A DNA stretch of 64,000 nucleotides, taken from assembly GCF_001905385.1 (NCBI RefSeq), contig NZ_LIPF01000002.1, positions 1 to 64,000 on the forward strand, read 5' to 3'. The notes under the pieces are model-generated. The model made no database searches, was not told the DNA's origin, and saw only the letters and a list, made by a program, of their open reading frames with translations. The DNA comes from Streptomyces sp. CB02414. GTDB taxonomy: Bacteria; Actinomycetota; Actinomycetes; Streptomycetales; Streptomycetaceae. Position 1 is the first letter of the stretch. Each line of letters begins with the position of its first letter. Of the stretch, positions 26,967-35,076 are shown piece by piece. Position numbers and translations under genes: made by a program.

Positions 26967-27944
26967 CTAGAACAGGGCGCGGGCCAGCGCCCTGCGCGCC
27001 GTGGCCACCCGCGGATCGTCGGCGCCGACGACCTCGAACAGCTCCAGCAGCCGCAGCCGTACGGCGTCCCGGTCGTCGCCGGCCGTGACGCGGACCGTGT
27101 CGATGAGGCGCCCGAAGGCGTCCTCCACATGACCGCCCACCAGGTCCAGGTCGGCGGCGGCGATCTGCGCCTGGGCGTCGCCCGGCTTGTCGGCCGCGTC
27201 CTGACGGACCCGCTGCGGGTCGGCGTTCTGCACGCGCTGGAGCAACTCGGCCTGGGCGAGGCCCAGTTTGGCCTCCGTGTTGCCCGGGTCCTCGGCCAGC
27301 ACGTTCTTGTACGCCTGGACGGCCCCGCCCAGGTCACCGGCGTCCAGCGCCTGCACCGCGGCCTCGAGCGCCGCGTCGTGCGGACCTGCGGGACGCTCGG
27401 GGGCGGCGGCCTGGGCGGTGCCCGGCTCCGCCTCGGGGTCGACGGCGAGACCGGTCAGGCCGAAGCGTTCCTCGGCGACCTGCACCAGCTGGTCGAGGGT
27501 CTGGCGGATCTGCGTCTCGCCCGCGGCGCCCTGGAAGAGCGGCAGGGCCTGGCCCGCCACGACCGCGAACACGGCCGGGATGCCCTGGACGCCGAACTGC
27601 TGCATCAGCATCTGGTTGGCGTCGACGTCGATCTTGGCGAGGAGGAAGCGCCCGCTGTACTCGACGGCGAGCCGCTCCAGGACCGGGCTCAGCTGCTTGC
27701 AGGGCTCGCACCACTCGGCCCAGAAGTCGATGACGACCGGGACCTCGGTGGACCGCTGCAGGACGTCGCTCTCGAAGCGGGCCTCGTCGACGTCGATGAC
27801 GAGGTCGGCCGGGGAGACGGCGCCCGTCCCGCCGTTCCGGGCCGCCTCGGCGCGCGCCTGCTCCGCCTTCGCCTTGGCCTCCTGGGCCTGCTTCACCGCG
27901 GCGAGGTCGACGACCCCGCTCATGGACATGTTCCGTGGCTGCAT
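26967..27944 (-). CDS. thioredoxin-domain protein with C-terminal TPR-like repeats (CnoX/YbbN-like)
   Basis: 325 residues from ATG 27944 behind GGGGGAGGA. The thioredoxin domain (about 50-155) retains the redox site FWAEWCEPCKQLSPVLERL and the cis-Pro loop GIPAVFAVV. The C-terminal half has helical repeat signatures (ALDAGDLGGAVQAYKNVLAEDPGNTEAKLGLAQAE in part: GDLGGAVQAYKNVLAEDP). By family it is a cytoplasmic chaperone/holdase that protects proteins during oxidative stress. An Ala/Lys/Glu-rich N-terminal helix precedes the domain. It is monocistronic, with its own upstream region toward tetR. Confidence 0.9.
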   Translation of the reverse strand: MQPRNMSMSGVVDLAAVKQAQEAKAKAEQARAEAARNGGTGAVSPADLVIDVDEARFESDVLQRSTEVPVVIDFWAEWCEPCKQLSPVLERLAVEYSGRFLLAKIDVDANQMLMQQFGVQGIPAVFAVVAGQALPLFQGAAGETQIRQTLDQLVQVAEERFGLTGLAVDPEAEPGTAQAAAPERPAGPHDAALEAAVQALDAGDLGGAVQAYKNVLAEDPGNTEAKLGLAQAELLQRVQNADPQRVRQDAADKPGDAQAQIAAADLDLVGGHVEDAFGRLIDTVRVTAGDDRDAVRLRLLELFEVVGADDPRVATARRALARALF

Positions 27945-28166
27945 GGGTCTATCCTCCCCCGTACCGCGCGTGTGCGTGAAAAGCGGGGTGAAAGCCCGCC
28001 TGGAAGTGTGCTGTTGGCAGTCGTGCCGGCGCCGGGTCCCCACCCCACGCCCGTGGTCGTCGCTGGGGCACGGGCGGACCCGTGCTTTCGCTACGACCCG
28101 TAGCGTAATGCCCGAGCGGGCCGCCGGAACAGCCCTCCTCCGTGATCTGCCTCACGGACGCCCGTT

Positions 28167-28186
28167 CGTTACCCGCCGGTTAAGGT
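28167..28186 (+). promoter_or_regulatory. tetR promoter with overlapping dyad
   Basis: CGTTACC-CGCC-GGTTAA (28167-28183) is an imperfect dyad overlapping the -10 TAAGGT (28181-28186), which is 6 nt before ATG 28193. The geometry suggests autorepression and a leaderless message. No clear -35 is visible. Confidence 0.45.
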
Positions 28187-28192
28187 CGGGGA

Positions 28193-28825
28193 ATGCAGAG
28201 CAGCACCCACGCCGGCCGTGCCGGGCGCCCGCGCAGCGCCGCGGCGGACACCGCGATCCTGGCCGCGACGCGGGCGGCCCTGGTGGAACTGGGCTGGTCG
28301 AAGCTCACCCTGCAGGACGTCGCCACGCGGGCCGGGGTTGCCAAGACGACGCTGTACCGCCGCTGGACGGGCAAGAACGAACTGGTCGTCGACGCGGTCG
28401 CCGAACTCTTCGACGAGCTGCGGCTGCCCGACCGGGGCTCCCTGGCCGCCGACATCGAGGGCGTGGTCCTCCAGTTCGCGGCGATCCTGGCCCGACCGGA
28501 GGCCAAGAGCGGCCTGATGGCGGTGGTCGCCGAGTCCACGCGCGACGAGGCGCTGCGCGAGCGCATCCGCACGTCGATCGTGGAGCGGCAGAAGCGCCTG
28601 GTGCTGGAGGGCCGGGCACGGGCCCAGGCACGGGGCGAACTGCCCCCGGAGACCGACCCGGCCGAGGCCGCCCGTACCGCGGACCTCATCTTCGACGTGG
28701 TCGCCGGCGCGGTCGTCCACCGCACCCTGGTCAGCGCGGCGGCGGCGGACGGGGAATGGGTGCGCGGCCTCACGCAGGTGCTGCTGGGAGGGCTCGCCGC
28801 TCGACCCGCCGAGCCGGGGCCCTAG
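28193..28825 (+). CDS. TetR-family transcriptional regulator
   Basis: 210 residues. The DNA-binding helix-turn-helix is LTLQDVATRAGVAKTTLYRRW with the downstream TGKNELVVDAV. The ligand domain is all-helical (TetR_C type) and gives no ligand clue. The ATG has no Shine-Dalgarno site, fitting a leaderless start. The stop shares CTAG with convergent icmA. Plausible targets are its own promoter and the DUF6230 upstream dyads, from shared half-sites only. Confidence 0.9.
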   Translation: MQSSTHAGRAGRPRSAAADTAILAATRAALVELGWSKLTLQDVATRAGVAKTTLYRRWTGKNELVVDAVAELFDELRLPDRGSLAADIEGVVLQFAAILARPEAKSGLMAVVAESTRDEALRERIRTSIVERQKRLVLEGRARAQARGELPPETDPAEAARTADLIFDVVAGAVVHRTLVSAAAADGEWVRGLTQVLLGGLAARPAEPGP

Positions 28826-30522
28826 AACCCCGCCGGCTCCGTGTACACCCCCCACTCGTCCCGCAGCACGCCGCAGATCTCACCCAGCGTCGCCTCCGCG
28901 CGCACCGCGTCCAGCATCGGCTCGATCATGTTCCCGCCGGAGCGGGCGGCGGCCAGCATCGCGTCCAGCGCACCGCGCACGGCCGCGTCGTCCCGGGCCG
29001 TCCTGCGCTCGCCCAGCACCCGCACCTGCTCGCGTTCCACCTCGTGGCTGACGCGCAGGATCTCCAGGTCGCCGGTGACGGAGCCGGTGTGGACGTTGAC
29101 GCCGACGACCTTCTTGTCGTCCTTCTCCAGGGCCTGCTGGTAGCGGAAGGCGGACTCGGCGATCTCGCCGGTGAACCAGCCGTCCTCGATGCCGCGCAGG
29201 AGGCCGGAGGTGATCGGCCCGACGGGGTGCTGCCCGTCGGGGTGGGCCCGCAGCCCCCGCTCCTTGATCTGCTCGAAGATCTTCTCGGCGTCGGCCTCGA
29301 TCCGGTCGGTCAGCTGCTCGATGAACCAGGAGCCGCCCAGCGGGTCGGCGACGTTGGCGACGCCGGTCTCCTCCATGAGCACCTGCTGGGTGCGCAGGGC
29401 GATCTCGGCGGCCTGCTCGCTGGGCAGCGCGAGGGTCTCGTCCAGCGCGTTGGTGTGCAGGGAGTTCGTACCGCCGAGCACCGCCGCCAGCGCCTCCACC
29501 GCCGTACGCACCACGTTGTTGTACGGCTGCTGCGCGGTCAGCGAGACACCGGCGGTCTGCGTGTGGAAGCGCAGCCACTGCGCCTTGTCGGACTTCGCGC
29601 CGTACACGTCCCGCATCCACCGGGCCCAGATCCTGCGGGCCGCGCGGAACTTGGCGATCTCCTCGAAGAAGTCGAGGTGCGCGTCGAAGAAGAAGGAGAG
29701 GCCGGGCGCGAAGACGTCCACGTCCAGACCGCGGCTGAGCCCCAGCTCCACGTACCCGAAGCCGTCCGCCAGGGTGTACGCCAGCTCCTGCGCGGCCGTC
29801 GCCCCGGCCTCGCGGATGTGGTAGCCGGAGACGGAGAGCGGCTTGTAGGCGGGGATGCCGGCCGCGCAGTACTCCATCAGGTCGCCGATCAGGCGCAGGT
29901 GCGGCTCCGGCTGGAAGAGCCACTCCTTCTGCGCGATGTACTCCTTGAAGATGTCGGTCTGGAGCGTGCCGTTGAGCACGGACGCGTCGACGCCCTGGCG
30001 TTCGGCGGCGACCAGGTACATGCAGAACACGGGCACGGCGGGCCCGCTGATCGTCATCGAGGTGGTCACGTCACCGAGCGGGATGTCCTTGAACAGCACC
30101 TCCATGTCGGCGGCCGAGTCGATGGCCACGCCGCAGTGCCCGACCTCGCCGAGGGAGCGCGGGTCGTCGGAGTCGCGGCCCATCAGGGTCGGCATGTCGA
30201 AGGCGACCGAGAGCCCGCCGCCGCCGTTGCGGAGGATCATCTTGTAGCGCTCGTTGGTCTGCTCGGCGTTGCCGAACCCGGCGAACTGCCGGATGGTCCA
30301 CGTGCGCCCCCGGTACCCGGTCGGATGCAGGCCGCGGGTGAAGGGGTACTCCCCCGGCCAGCCGATCCGCTCGAAGCCCTCGTAGGCGTCCCCGGGCCGG
30401 GGCCCGTACACCGGCTCCACGGGATCGCCGGAGAGCGTGGTGAAGTCGGCGTCGCGCTTGCGCGCCGCGTCGTACCGGGCCTGCCAGCGAAGGCGGCCCT
30501 CCTCTATGGCGTCAGCATCCAT
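28822..30522 (-). CDS. icmA: isobutyryl-CoA mutase large subunit (methylmalonyl-CoA mutase family)
   Basis: 566 residues, the length of characterised streptomycete IcmA and much shorter than a complete MutB because the cobalamin-binding domain is absent; IcmB, encoded elsewhere, supplies it. It interconverts isobutyryl-CoA and n-butyryl-CoA with adenosylcobalamin. Visible are the barrel motifs TIRQFAGFGNAEQTNERYK, GGGGLSVAFDMPTLMGRDSD, TSMTISGPAVPVFCMY and the substrate loop GYHIREAGATAAQELAYTLADG. The Phe/Gln substrate-specificity positions cannot be assigned by eye, so a related acyl-CoA mutase is possible. It has its own operator-rich promoter. Confidence 0.92.
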   Translation of the reverse strand: MDADAIEEGRLRWQARYDAARKRDADFTTLSGDPVEPVYGPRPGDAYEGFERIGWPGEYPFTRGLHPTGYRGRTWTIRQFAGFGNAEQTNERYKMILRNGGGGLSVAFDMPTLMGRDSDDPRSLGEVGHCGVAIDSAADMEVLFKDIPLGDVTTSMTISGPAVPVFCMYLVAAERQGVDASVLNGTLQTDIFKEYIAQKEWLFQPEPHLRLIGDLMEYCAAGIPAYKPLSVSGYHIREAGATAAQELAYTLADGFGYVELGLSRGLDVDVFAPGLSFFFDAHLDFFEEIAKFRAARRIWARWMRDVYGAKSDKAQWLRFHTQTAGVSLTAQQPYNNVVRTAVEALAAVLGGTNSLHTNALDETLALPSEQAAEIALRTQQVLMEETGVANVADPLGGSWFIEQLTDRIEADAEKIFEQIKERGLRAHPDGQHPVGPITSGLLRGIEDGWFTGEIAESAFRYQQALEKDDKKVVGVNVHTGSVTGDLEILRVSHEVEREQVRVLGERRTARDDAAVRGALDAMLAAARSGGNMIEPMLDAVRAEATLGEICGVLRDEWGVYTEPAGF

Positions 30523-30529
30523 ACCCTCG

Positions 30530-30559
30530 AATTTACTAGGACGTCCAAGTAAATGTCGA
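30530..30559 (-). promoter_or_regulatory. icmA promoter with 24-bp near-perfect palindromic operator
   Basis: Bases 30531-30554 read ATTTACT-AGGACGTCCA-AGTAAAT; 22 of 24 positions are symmetric, with only 30538/30547 unmatched. On the minus strand TCGACA (30559-30554) and TAAATT (30535-30530) are 18 bp apart, so the palindrome fills the -35/-10 spacer. The -10 is 7 nt before the ATG, predicting a leaderless message. Confidence 0.75.
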
Positions 30560-30566
30560 TGGGGTG

Positions 30567-30592
30567 CCGCCGTACGGGTGTCCGTACGGCGG
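30567..30592 (-). terminator. terminator after the first DUF3817 gene
   Basis: CCGCCGTACGG (30567-30577) pairs perfectly with CCGTACGGCGG (30582-30592) around GTGT. It lies 24 nt past the minus-strand stop at 30616 and just before the icmA promoter. Confidence 0.75.
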
Positions 30593-30615
30593 TGAAAGGG
30601 CTTGACAAGCCCCGC

Positions 30616-30957
30616 TTACGCCTTGGCGGCGGCGGGTGCCTCGGTCGTGGCGACCTTGGCGTCCAGTTCCCGGCTGATCCTGCGTTCCACGAAGAACGCG
30701 GCGGTCGGGACGGTCCCGGCCAGCAGCACCCACAGCTGCTTGCTGACCTTCCACTTCGCCTTGGCGCCCAGGTCGAAGGCGAAGACCAGGTAGATCACAT
30801 ACAGCCAGCCGTGCGCGATGCTGACGACGCGGGTGAAGTCGGCCGCGCCGTCCATGTCCAGCAGATACTTGGCGATCATGCCGAGGCAGAGCAGGATCAG
30901 CAGCACACCGGTGACGTACGCCATGACCCGGTAGCGGGTCAGCACGCTCTTTTTCAT
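30616..30957 (-). CDS. DUF3817 integral membrane protein
   Basis: 113 residues from ATG 30957, with a poor ribosome-binding site. Three hydrophobic segments: YRVMAYVTGVLLILLCLGMI, ARVV/SIAHGWLYVIYLVFAFDLG region, and LWVLLAGTVPTAAFFVERRI. The SIAHGWLYVIY and PTAAFFVERR segments are characteristic of DUF3817 (YdzA-like), function unknown. It lies 56 nt after the MarR gene and may be cotranscribed with it. A paralogue is encoded at 31891-32235. Confidence 0.85.
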   Translation of the reverse strand: MKKSVLTRYRVMAYVTGVLLILLCLGMIAKYLLDMDGAADFTRVVSIAHGWLYVIYLVFAFDLGAKAKWKVSKQLWVLLAGTVPTAAFFVERRISRELDAKVATTEAPAAAKA

Positions 30958-31013
30958 GGGAACGAGCGTAACCGTCCGTTTCGCGCGATCTTCGGGCGGG
31001 ACCGGCGACTCGC

Positions 31014-31523
31014 TCAGGCCTCTTCGAAGTCGCCTGCGGCGACCCGCAGCGGCCTCAGCATCGCGAAGATCTCGCCGCACTCCTCGGCGTCGTACGCGCC
31101 CAGGCCGAAGTCCATCGCCATGAGGTCGCGGGTGGCCGACTCGACCACCTCGCGGCCCTTGTCGGTGATGGTGGCGAGGGTGCCGCGGCCGTCGTTGGGG
31201 TTGGGGCGCTTGTCGACCAGGCCGGACCTCACCAGCCGGTCGACGGTGTTCGTCACGGAGGTGGGGTGCACCATCAGACGCTCGCCGATCTTGGACATCG
31301 GCAGCTCGCCCGACTTGGAGAAGGTGAGCAGCACCAGCGCCTCGTAGCGCGCGAAGGTCAGCTCGTACGGCTTGACCACCGCGTCCACCTCGGCCAGCAG
31401 GATCTGGTGCGCCCGCATGATCGAGGTGATCGCGGCCATGGACGGCACGCCGCCCCAGCGCTGCTTCCACAGTTCGTCGGCGCGGGCGATGGGGTCGAAG
31501 GAGAGACTGAGGGGCTTCGGCAC
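31014..31523 (-). CDS. MarR-family transcriptional regulator
   Basis: 169 residues from GTG 31523. The winged helix is MSKIGERLMVHPTSVTNTVDRLVRSGLVDKRPNPNDGR, here in parts LMVHPTSVTNTVDRLV and DKRPNPNDGR, with the wing TLATITDKGREVV. It binds DNA as a dimer. It is flanked by two DUF3817 membrane-protein genes on the same strand. The target is unknown. Confidence 0.92.
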   Translation of the reverse strand: MPKPLSLSFDPIARADELWKQRWGGVPSMAAITSIMRAHQILLAEVDAVVKPYELTFARYEALVLLTFSKSGELPMSKIGERLMVHPTSVTNTVDRLVRSGLVDKRPNPNDGRGTLATITDKGREVVESATRDLMAMDFGLGAYDAEECGEIFAMLRPLRVAAGDFEEA

Positions 31524-31600
31524 GGCATCAGACCCTACCGGCCGGTCATATCCCGGTCAGCCCCGTCTCGCCTTTCGATACCCCCACGTATGACTCGCGG

Positions 31601-31894
31601 CTATTCGGCGAGGTGCCGTTCCACGGTCTCCACCTTGGAGGTGAGACCGTCCGTCACGCCGGGGCGGATGTCCGCCTTGAGGACGAGGGACACGCGCGGC
31701 GCCCGGGCCTCGACGGCGGCGACGGCGCGCCGGACGACGTCCATGACCTCGTCCCACTCACCCTCGACGGACGTGAACATCGCGTCCGTGCGGTGGGGCA
31801 GGCCCGACTCGCGGACCACCCGGACGGCGTCGGCGACGTACTCCCCCACGTCCTCGCCGACGCCGAGCGGTGTCACTGAGAAGGCGACGATCAT
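31601..31894 (-). CDS. MTH1187/YkoF-like thiamine-binding-fold protein
   Basis: 97 residues. The ferredoxin-like fold of the MTH1187 (DUF77) family is visible from [42 protein letters not shown] and [11 protein letters not shown]. Members bind thiamine-like or metal ligands, but the physiological role is unclear. It overlaps the upstream DUF3817 gene by 4 nt (ATGA). Confidence 0.85.
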   Translation of the reverse strand: MIVAFSVTPLGVGEDVGEYVADAVRVVRESGLPHRTDAMFTSVEGEWDEVMDVVRRAVAAVEARAPRVSLVLKADIRPGVTDGLTSKVETVERHLAE

Positions 31895-32235
31895 GCGCCC
31901 ACGACCCCTTCCTGACGGGCGCGGGAGGCGATGACCGCGCTCTCGGCCTCGCGCTTGAGCCTGCGCTCGGCGAAGAAACCGCCGGTCGGCAGGACCGACA
32001 TGACGAAGTAGAAGGCGGCGGTACCGAAGGACCACTTGGCGCGGTTCCAGGCGTCCGCCCAGAAGATCACGTACAGGACGAAGAGGAAGCCGTGGACCGC
32101 GCCCATCACGGGCACCGCGTTGAAGTCGGTGGTCCGCTTCAGCACGGAGCAGACCAGCAGCAGCAGGAACGAAATCGCCTCGGGGCTGGAGACCAGGCGG
32201 AGACGGCGGAGGGCGGAGGCGGTCTTGAGGTCCAC
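31891..32235 (-). CDS. DUF3817 integral membrane protein (second copy)
   Basis: 114 residues from GTG 32233-32235. It has the same three-helix plan as the copy at 30616: [40 protein letters not shown] and [17 protein letters not shown]. The shared [10 protein letters not shown] and [10 protein letters not shown] positions show they are paralogues. It is translationally coupled to the thiamine-fold gene, which suggests a shared, unknown function. Confidence 0.85.
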   Translation of the reverse strand: MDLKTASALRRLRLVSSPEAISFLLLLVCSVLKRTTDFNAVPVMGAVHGFLFVLYVIFWADAWNRAKWSFGTAAFYFVMSVLPTGGFFAERRLKREAESAVIASRARQEGVVGA

Positions 32236-32421
32236 GGGTCACCTTCGGTGGGAGAGTCGGTGGGAGAGGGGTCGGTACTCGGGGCACGCCCGACGAGCAG
32301 GCGGTTTGTGAACGAACGCACAAGCGCGCGTCCATTGTGGCAAACCCCCGACGCGCCCGGGCGAGGGGGTCGGAGACCTGTCGGCGGGGCCGCCCGGCGG
32401 GCTACCTTCACATTTGTGGCG

Positions 32422-33054
32422 ATGTTCCGACTTCAGGGAAGCAAGGTACTCGCCGTCGACATGACCGGGGACGCCGTGAAGGCGAAGAACGGCTCGATGG
32501 TCGCGTACGACGGGGAGATGGCCTTCAAGAAGCTGAGCGGCGGCGGTGAGGGCATCCGGGGCATGGTGACCCGGCGGATCACCGGCGAGCAGATGACGGT
32601 GATGGAGGTGAGGGGGCACGGGACCTGCTGGTTCGCGGACCGGGCCTCGGAGATCAACCTCGTCGGCCTCCAGGGCGACAAGCTGTACGTCGAGTCGAGC
32701 AACTTCCTGGCGGCCGACGCCGGGCTGCGGACCGGCACCAGTTTCACGGGGGCGCGTGGCGCCTCGCAGGGCAACGGGCTGTTCACCACGACCGTGGAGG
32801 GGCACGGGCAGGTGGCGATCATGTCGGACGGGCCGGCGGTGGTGCTGCGGGTCAGCGCGCAGTACCCGCTGACCGTCGACCCCGGGGCGTACGTCGCGCA
32901 CCAGGGGAACCTGCGGCAGTCCTTCCAGTCGGGTGTGACCTTCCGCACGCTGTTCGGTGAGGGCGGCGGGGAGGCCTTCCAGATCCGCTTCGAGGGCGAC
33001 GGGCTGGTGTACGTGCAGCCGAGCGAGCGGAACACGATCGCGGGGGATGTGTGA
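32422..33054 (+). CDS. AIM24-family protein 1
   Basis: 210 residues from ATG 32422. GTG 32416 is an alternative, since TACCTT (32403-32408) is a -10 at leaderless spacing from it. AIM24/DUF124 proteins adopt a TRAP-like beta-fold. Signatures: SMVAYDGEMAFKKLSGGGEG, LYVESSNFLAADAGL, and a terminal GEAFQIRFEGDGLVYVQPSE. No signal peptide or membrane helix. It is the first of three tandem paralogues; the bacterial function is undefined. Confidence 0.88.
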   Translation: MFRLQGSKVLAVDMTGDAVKAKNGSMVAYDGEMAFKKLSGGGEGIRGMVTRRITGEQMTVMEVRGHGTCWFADRASEINLVGLQGDKLYVESSNFLAADAGLRTGTSFTGARGASQGNGLFTTTVEGHGQVAIMSDGPAVVLRVSAQYPLTVDPGAYVAHQGNLRQSFQSGVTFRTLFGEGGGEAFQIRFEGDGLVYVQPSERNTIAGDV

Positions 33055-33055
33055 G

Positions 33056-33706
33056 ATGGCCTTCCGGGAGATCAACTCCAAGATGGTGCAGGCGACCGTG
33101 GCGCCCGGGCAGCGGCTGTTCAGTCAGCGCGGGGCGATGCTCGCCTACCAGGGGGACGTGTCCTTCACCCCGAACATGACCGGCGGGCGGGGCGGTGTGG
33201 TGTCGATGATCGGGCGCCGGGTGGCGAACGAGGACACGCCGCTGATGACCGTCGAGGGCAGCGGCACGGTGCTCTTCGGGCACGGCGGCCACCACGTGCA
33301 GGTGATCGAGCTCTCCGGCGACACGCTGTACGTGGAGGCGGACCGGCTGCTCGCCTTCGAGGGCACGCTGGAGCAGAACACCGTGTTCCTGGGCTCGCAG
33401 GGCGGGGTGATGGGCATGGTGCGGGGCCAGGTGAGCGGGCAGGGACTCTTCACGACGACGCTGCGGGGGCACGGCTCGGTGGCGGTGATGGCGCACGGCG
33501 GTGTCTTCGAGGTCCCCATCACCCCGCAGCGGCCGGTGCGCGTCGATCCGCAGGCCTACGTCGCCCACCACGGCGACGTGCGCAACAAGCTGTCCACGGC
33601 GCTGGGCTGGCGGGACATGGTGGGGCGCGGCTCCGGCGAGGCGTTCCAGCTGGAGCTGAGCGGCAGCGGCACCGTGTTCGTCCAGGCCTCGGAGGAGAAG
33701 CTGTGA
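33056..33706 (+). CDS. AIM24-family protein 2
   Basis: 216 residues. ATG 33056 lies 1 nt after the previous stop. Same fold landmarks: QRGAMLAYQGDVSFTPNMTG, LSGDTLYVEADRLLAFEG, RVDPQAYVAHHGDV and GEAFQLELSGSGTVFVQASE. It is likely cytoplasmic. It is closest to protein 1 in length and could form a hetero-oligomer with its neighbours, as multimeric TRAP-like folds do. Confidence 0.88.
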   Translation: MAFREINSKMVQATVAPGQRLFSQRGAMLAYQGDVSFTPNMTGGRGGVVSMIGRRVANEDTPLMTVEGSGTVLFGHGGHHVQVIELSGDTLYVEADRLLAFEGTLEQNTVFLGSQGGVMGMVRGQVSGQGLFTTTLRGHGSVAVMAHGGVFEVPITPQRPVRVDPQAYVAHHGDVRNKLSTALGWRDMVGRGSGEAFQLELSGSGTVFVQASEEKL

Positions 33707-34479
33707 GCACCGTTCATCACGACCCGGCGACGCTGCCGGCGGACGACAACGTCAATCCGTACACCTTCTGCGTGGAGCTCAAGGGGAGCCAGTGGTTCCT
33801 GCAGAAGGGGAAGATGATCGCCTACTACGGGACGATCGAGTTCAACGGGATCGGGCACGGGCGGATGGACCGTCTGATGCGTACGTCGTTCCATTCGCCT
33901 CTGCACGCGAGCGACTGGGTCGTCGCCGAGGGCTCGGGCAAGATGCTCCTCGCCGACCGGGCGTTCGATGTGAATTCGTATGACCTCGAGGACGGCAACC
34001 TGACCATTCGCTCGGGCAACCTGCTCGCTTTTCAGCCAAGTCTTGCTCTCAAACAGTCGATCGTGCCGGGTTTTCTGACCCTGATCGGAACCGGAAAGTT
34101 CGTGGCCGCGTCGAACGGTCCGGTGGTGTTCATGGAGCCGCCGATCCGGGTCGACCCGCAGGCCTTGGTCGGCTGGGCGGACTGCCCGTCTCCGTGCCAC
34201 CACTACGACCACGGGTACATGACCGGCCTGCTGGGCGGTCTACGTGCGATGACGGGGCTCGGCGGGGCCTCCGGGGAGGAGCACCAGTTCGAGTTCGTCG
34301 GCGCCGGGACGGTGCTGCTGCAGTCGAGCGAGACGCTGATGCCGGAGCAGGCCACGGGGGTCGCTCCGCAGCAGGCGGGGGTGCCCGGAGGGGGTGCTTC
34401 CGGGGGTGCGGGAGGCCGGTCCGGGGTACCGGGGCTTCCCGGACAGCTGGGGGACCTCCAGCGCCGCTTCGGGCTGTGA
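33703..34479 (+). CDS. AIM24-family protein 3 with Gly/Pro tail
   Basis: 258 residues from GTG 33703, overlapping the previous stop and preceded by GGAGGAG. The core keeps GKMIAYYGTIEFNGIGHGRM, LEDGNLTIRSGNLLAFQ and EEHQFEFVGAGTVLLQSSE. The insertion ADCPSPCHHYDHGY (two Cys, three His/Tyr) is absent from proteins 1 and 2 and could bind metal. A low-complexity tail of about 45 residues (GGASGGAGGRSGVPGLPGQL) follows. It is the last gene of the AIM24 operon. Confidence 0.87.
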   Translation: MSTVHHDPATLPADDNVNPYTFCVELKGSQWFLQKGKMIAYYGTIEFNGIGHGRMDRLMRTSFHSPLHASDWVVAEGSGKMLLADRAFDVNSYDLEDGNLTIRSGNLLAFQPSLALKQSIVPGFLTLIGTGKFVAASNGPVVFMEPPIRVDPQALVGWADCPSPCHHYDHGYMTGLLGGLRAMTGLGGASGEEHQFEFVGAGTVLLQSSETLMPEQATGVAPQQAGVPGGGASGGAGGRSGVPGLPGQLGDLQRRFGL

Positions 34480-34568
34480 GCGGTAATCTGCGGAGTGTGA
34501 CGTCGAACGCGTGCGCACCGTCACCGTCACGGATCACCCCTCACTAGTTCGCCTTTCAACATTTTAGG

Positions 34569-34574
34569 TAGACT
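34569..34574 (+). promoter_or_regulatory. -10 element of the MarR gene at 34581
   Basis: TAGACT lies 6 nt before ATG 34581, placing the transcript start on or next to the start codon. The surrounding 25 bp (TTTCAACATTTTAGG) are locally AT-rich. No clear -35. Confidence 0.5.
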
Positions 34575-34580
34575 TCATAC

Positions 34581-35057
34581 ATGGAGACCGAGACGGCCAC
34601 CCGCTGGCTGACCGATACGGAGCAGTGTGCTTGGCGCACCCACCTGGAGGTCAACAGGCTGTTGACGCACCAGCTCGAGAAGGACCTGCAGCCGTTCGGC
34701 CTGACGATGAACGACTACGAGATCCTGGTGAACCTCTCCGAGTCGGAGGGCGACCGCATGCGGATGAGCGACCTGGCCACCGCCACGATGCAGTCCAAGA
34801 GCCGCCTCTCCCACCAGATCACCCGCATGGAGAACGCGAACCTGGTCCGGCGGGAGAACTGCGAGTCCGACCGCCGCGGGCTCTACGCCGTCCTCACCGA
34901 GCACGGCCTGGAGACGATGCGGAAGGTCGCCCCGCACCACGTGGCGTCCGTCCGCCGGCACTTCATCGACCTGCTGGCCCCCGAGGCCCTGACGGAGCTG
35001 GACAAGGCGCTCAAGCCGATCGCGGAGCACCTGCGCGGACAGCGCGGGCGCCCTTGA
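34581..35057 (+). CDS. MarR-family transcriptional regulator
   Basis: 158 residues. The winged helix comprises MRMSDLATATMQSKSRLSHQ, ITRMENANLVRRENCESDRR and GLYAVLTEHGLETMRKV. It contains Cys 17 in EQCAWRTHLEVN and Cys 95 in RENCESDRR, which might sense oxidants, but this is not the OhrR arrangement. It is monocistronic; it faces the convergent two-component kinase with 19 bp between stops. Target unknown. Confidence 0.92.
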   Translation: METETATRWLTDTEQCAWRTHLEVNRLLTHQLEKDLQPFGLTMNDYEILVNLSESEGDRMRMSDLATATMQSKSRLSHQITRMENANLVRRENCESDRRGLYAVLTEHGLETMRKVAPHHVASVRRHFIDLLAPEALTELDKALKPIAEHLRGQRGRP

Positions 35058-35076
35058 TCACGTCCGCAGAGATGGT

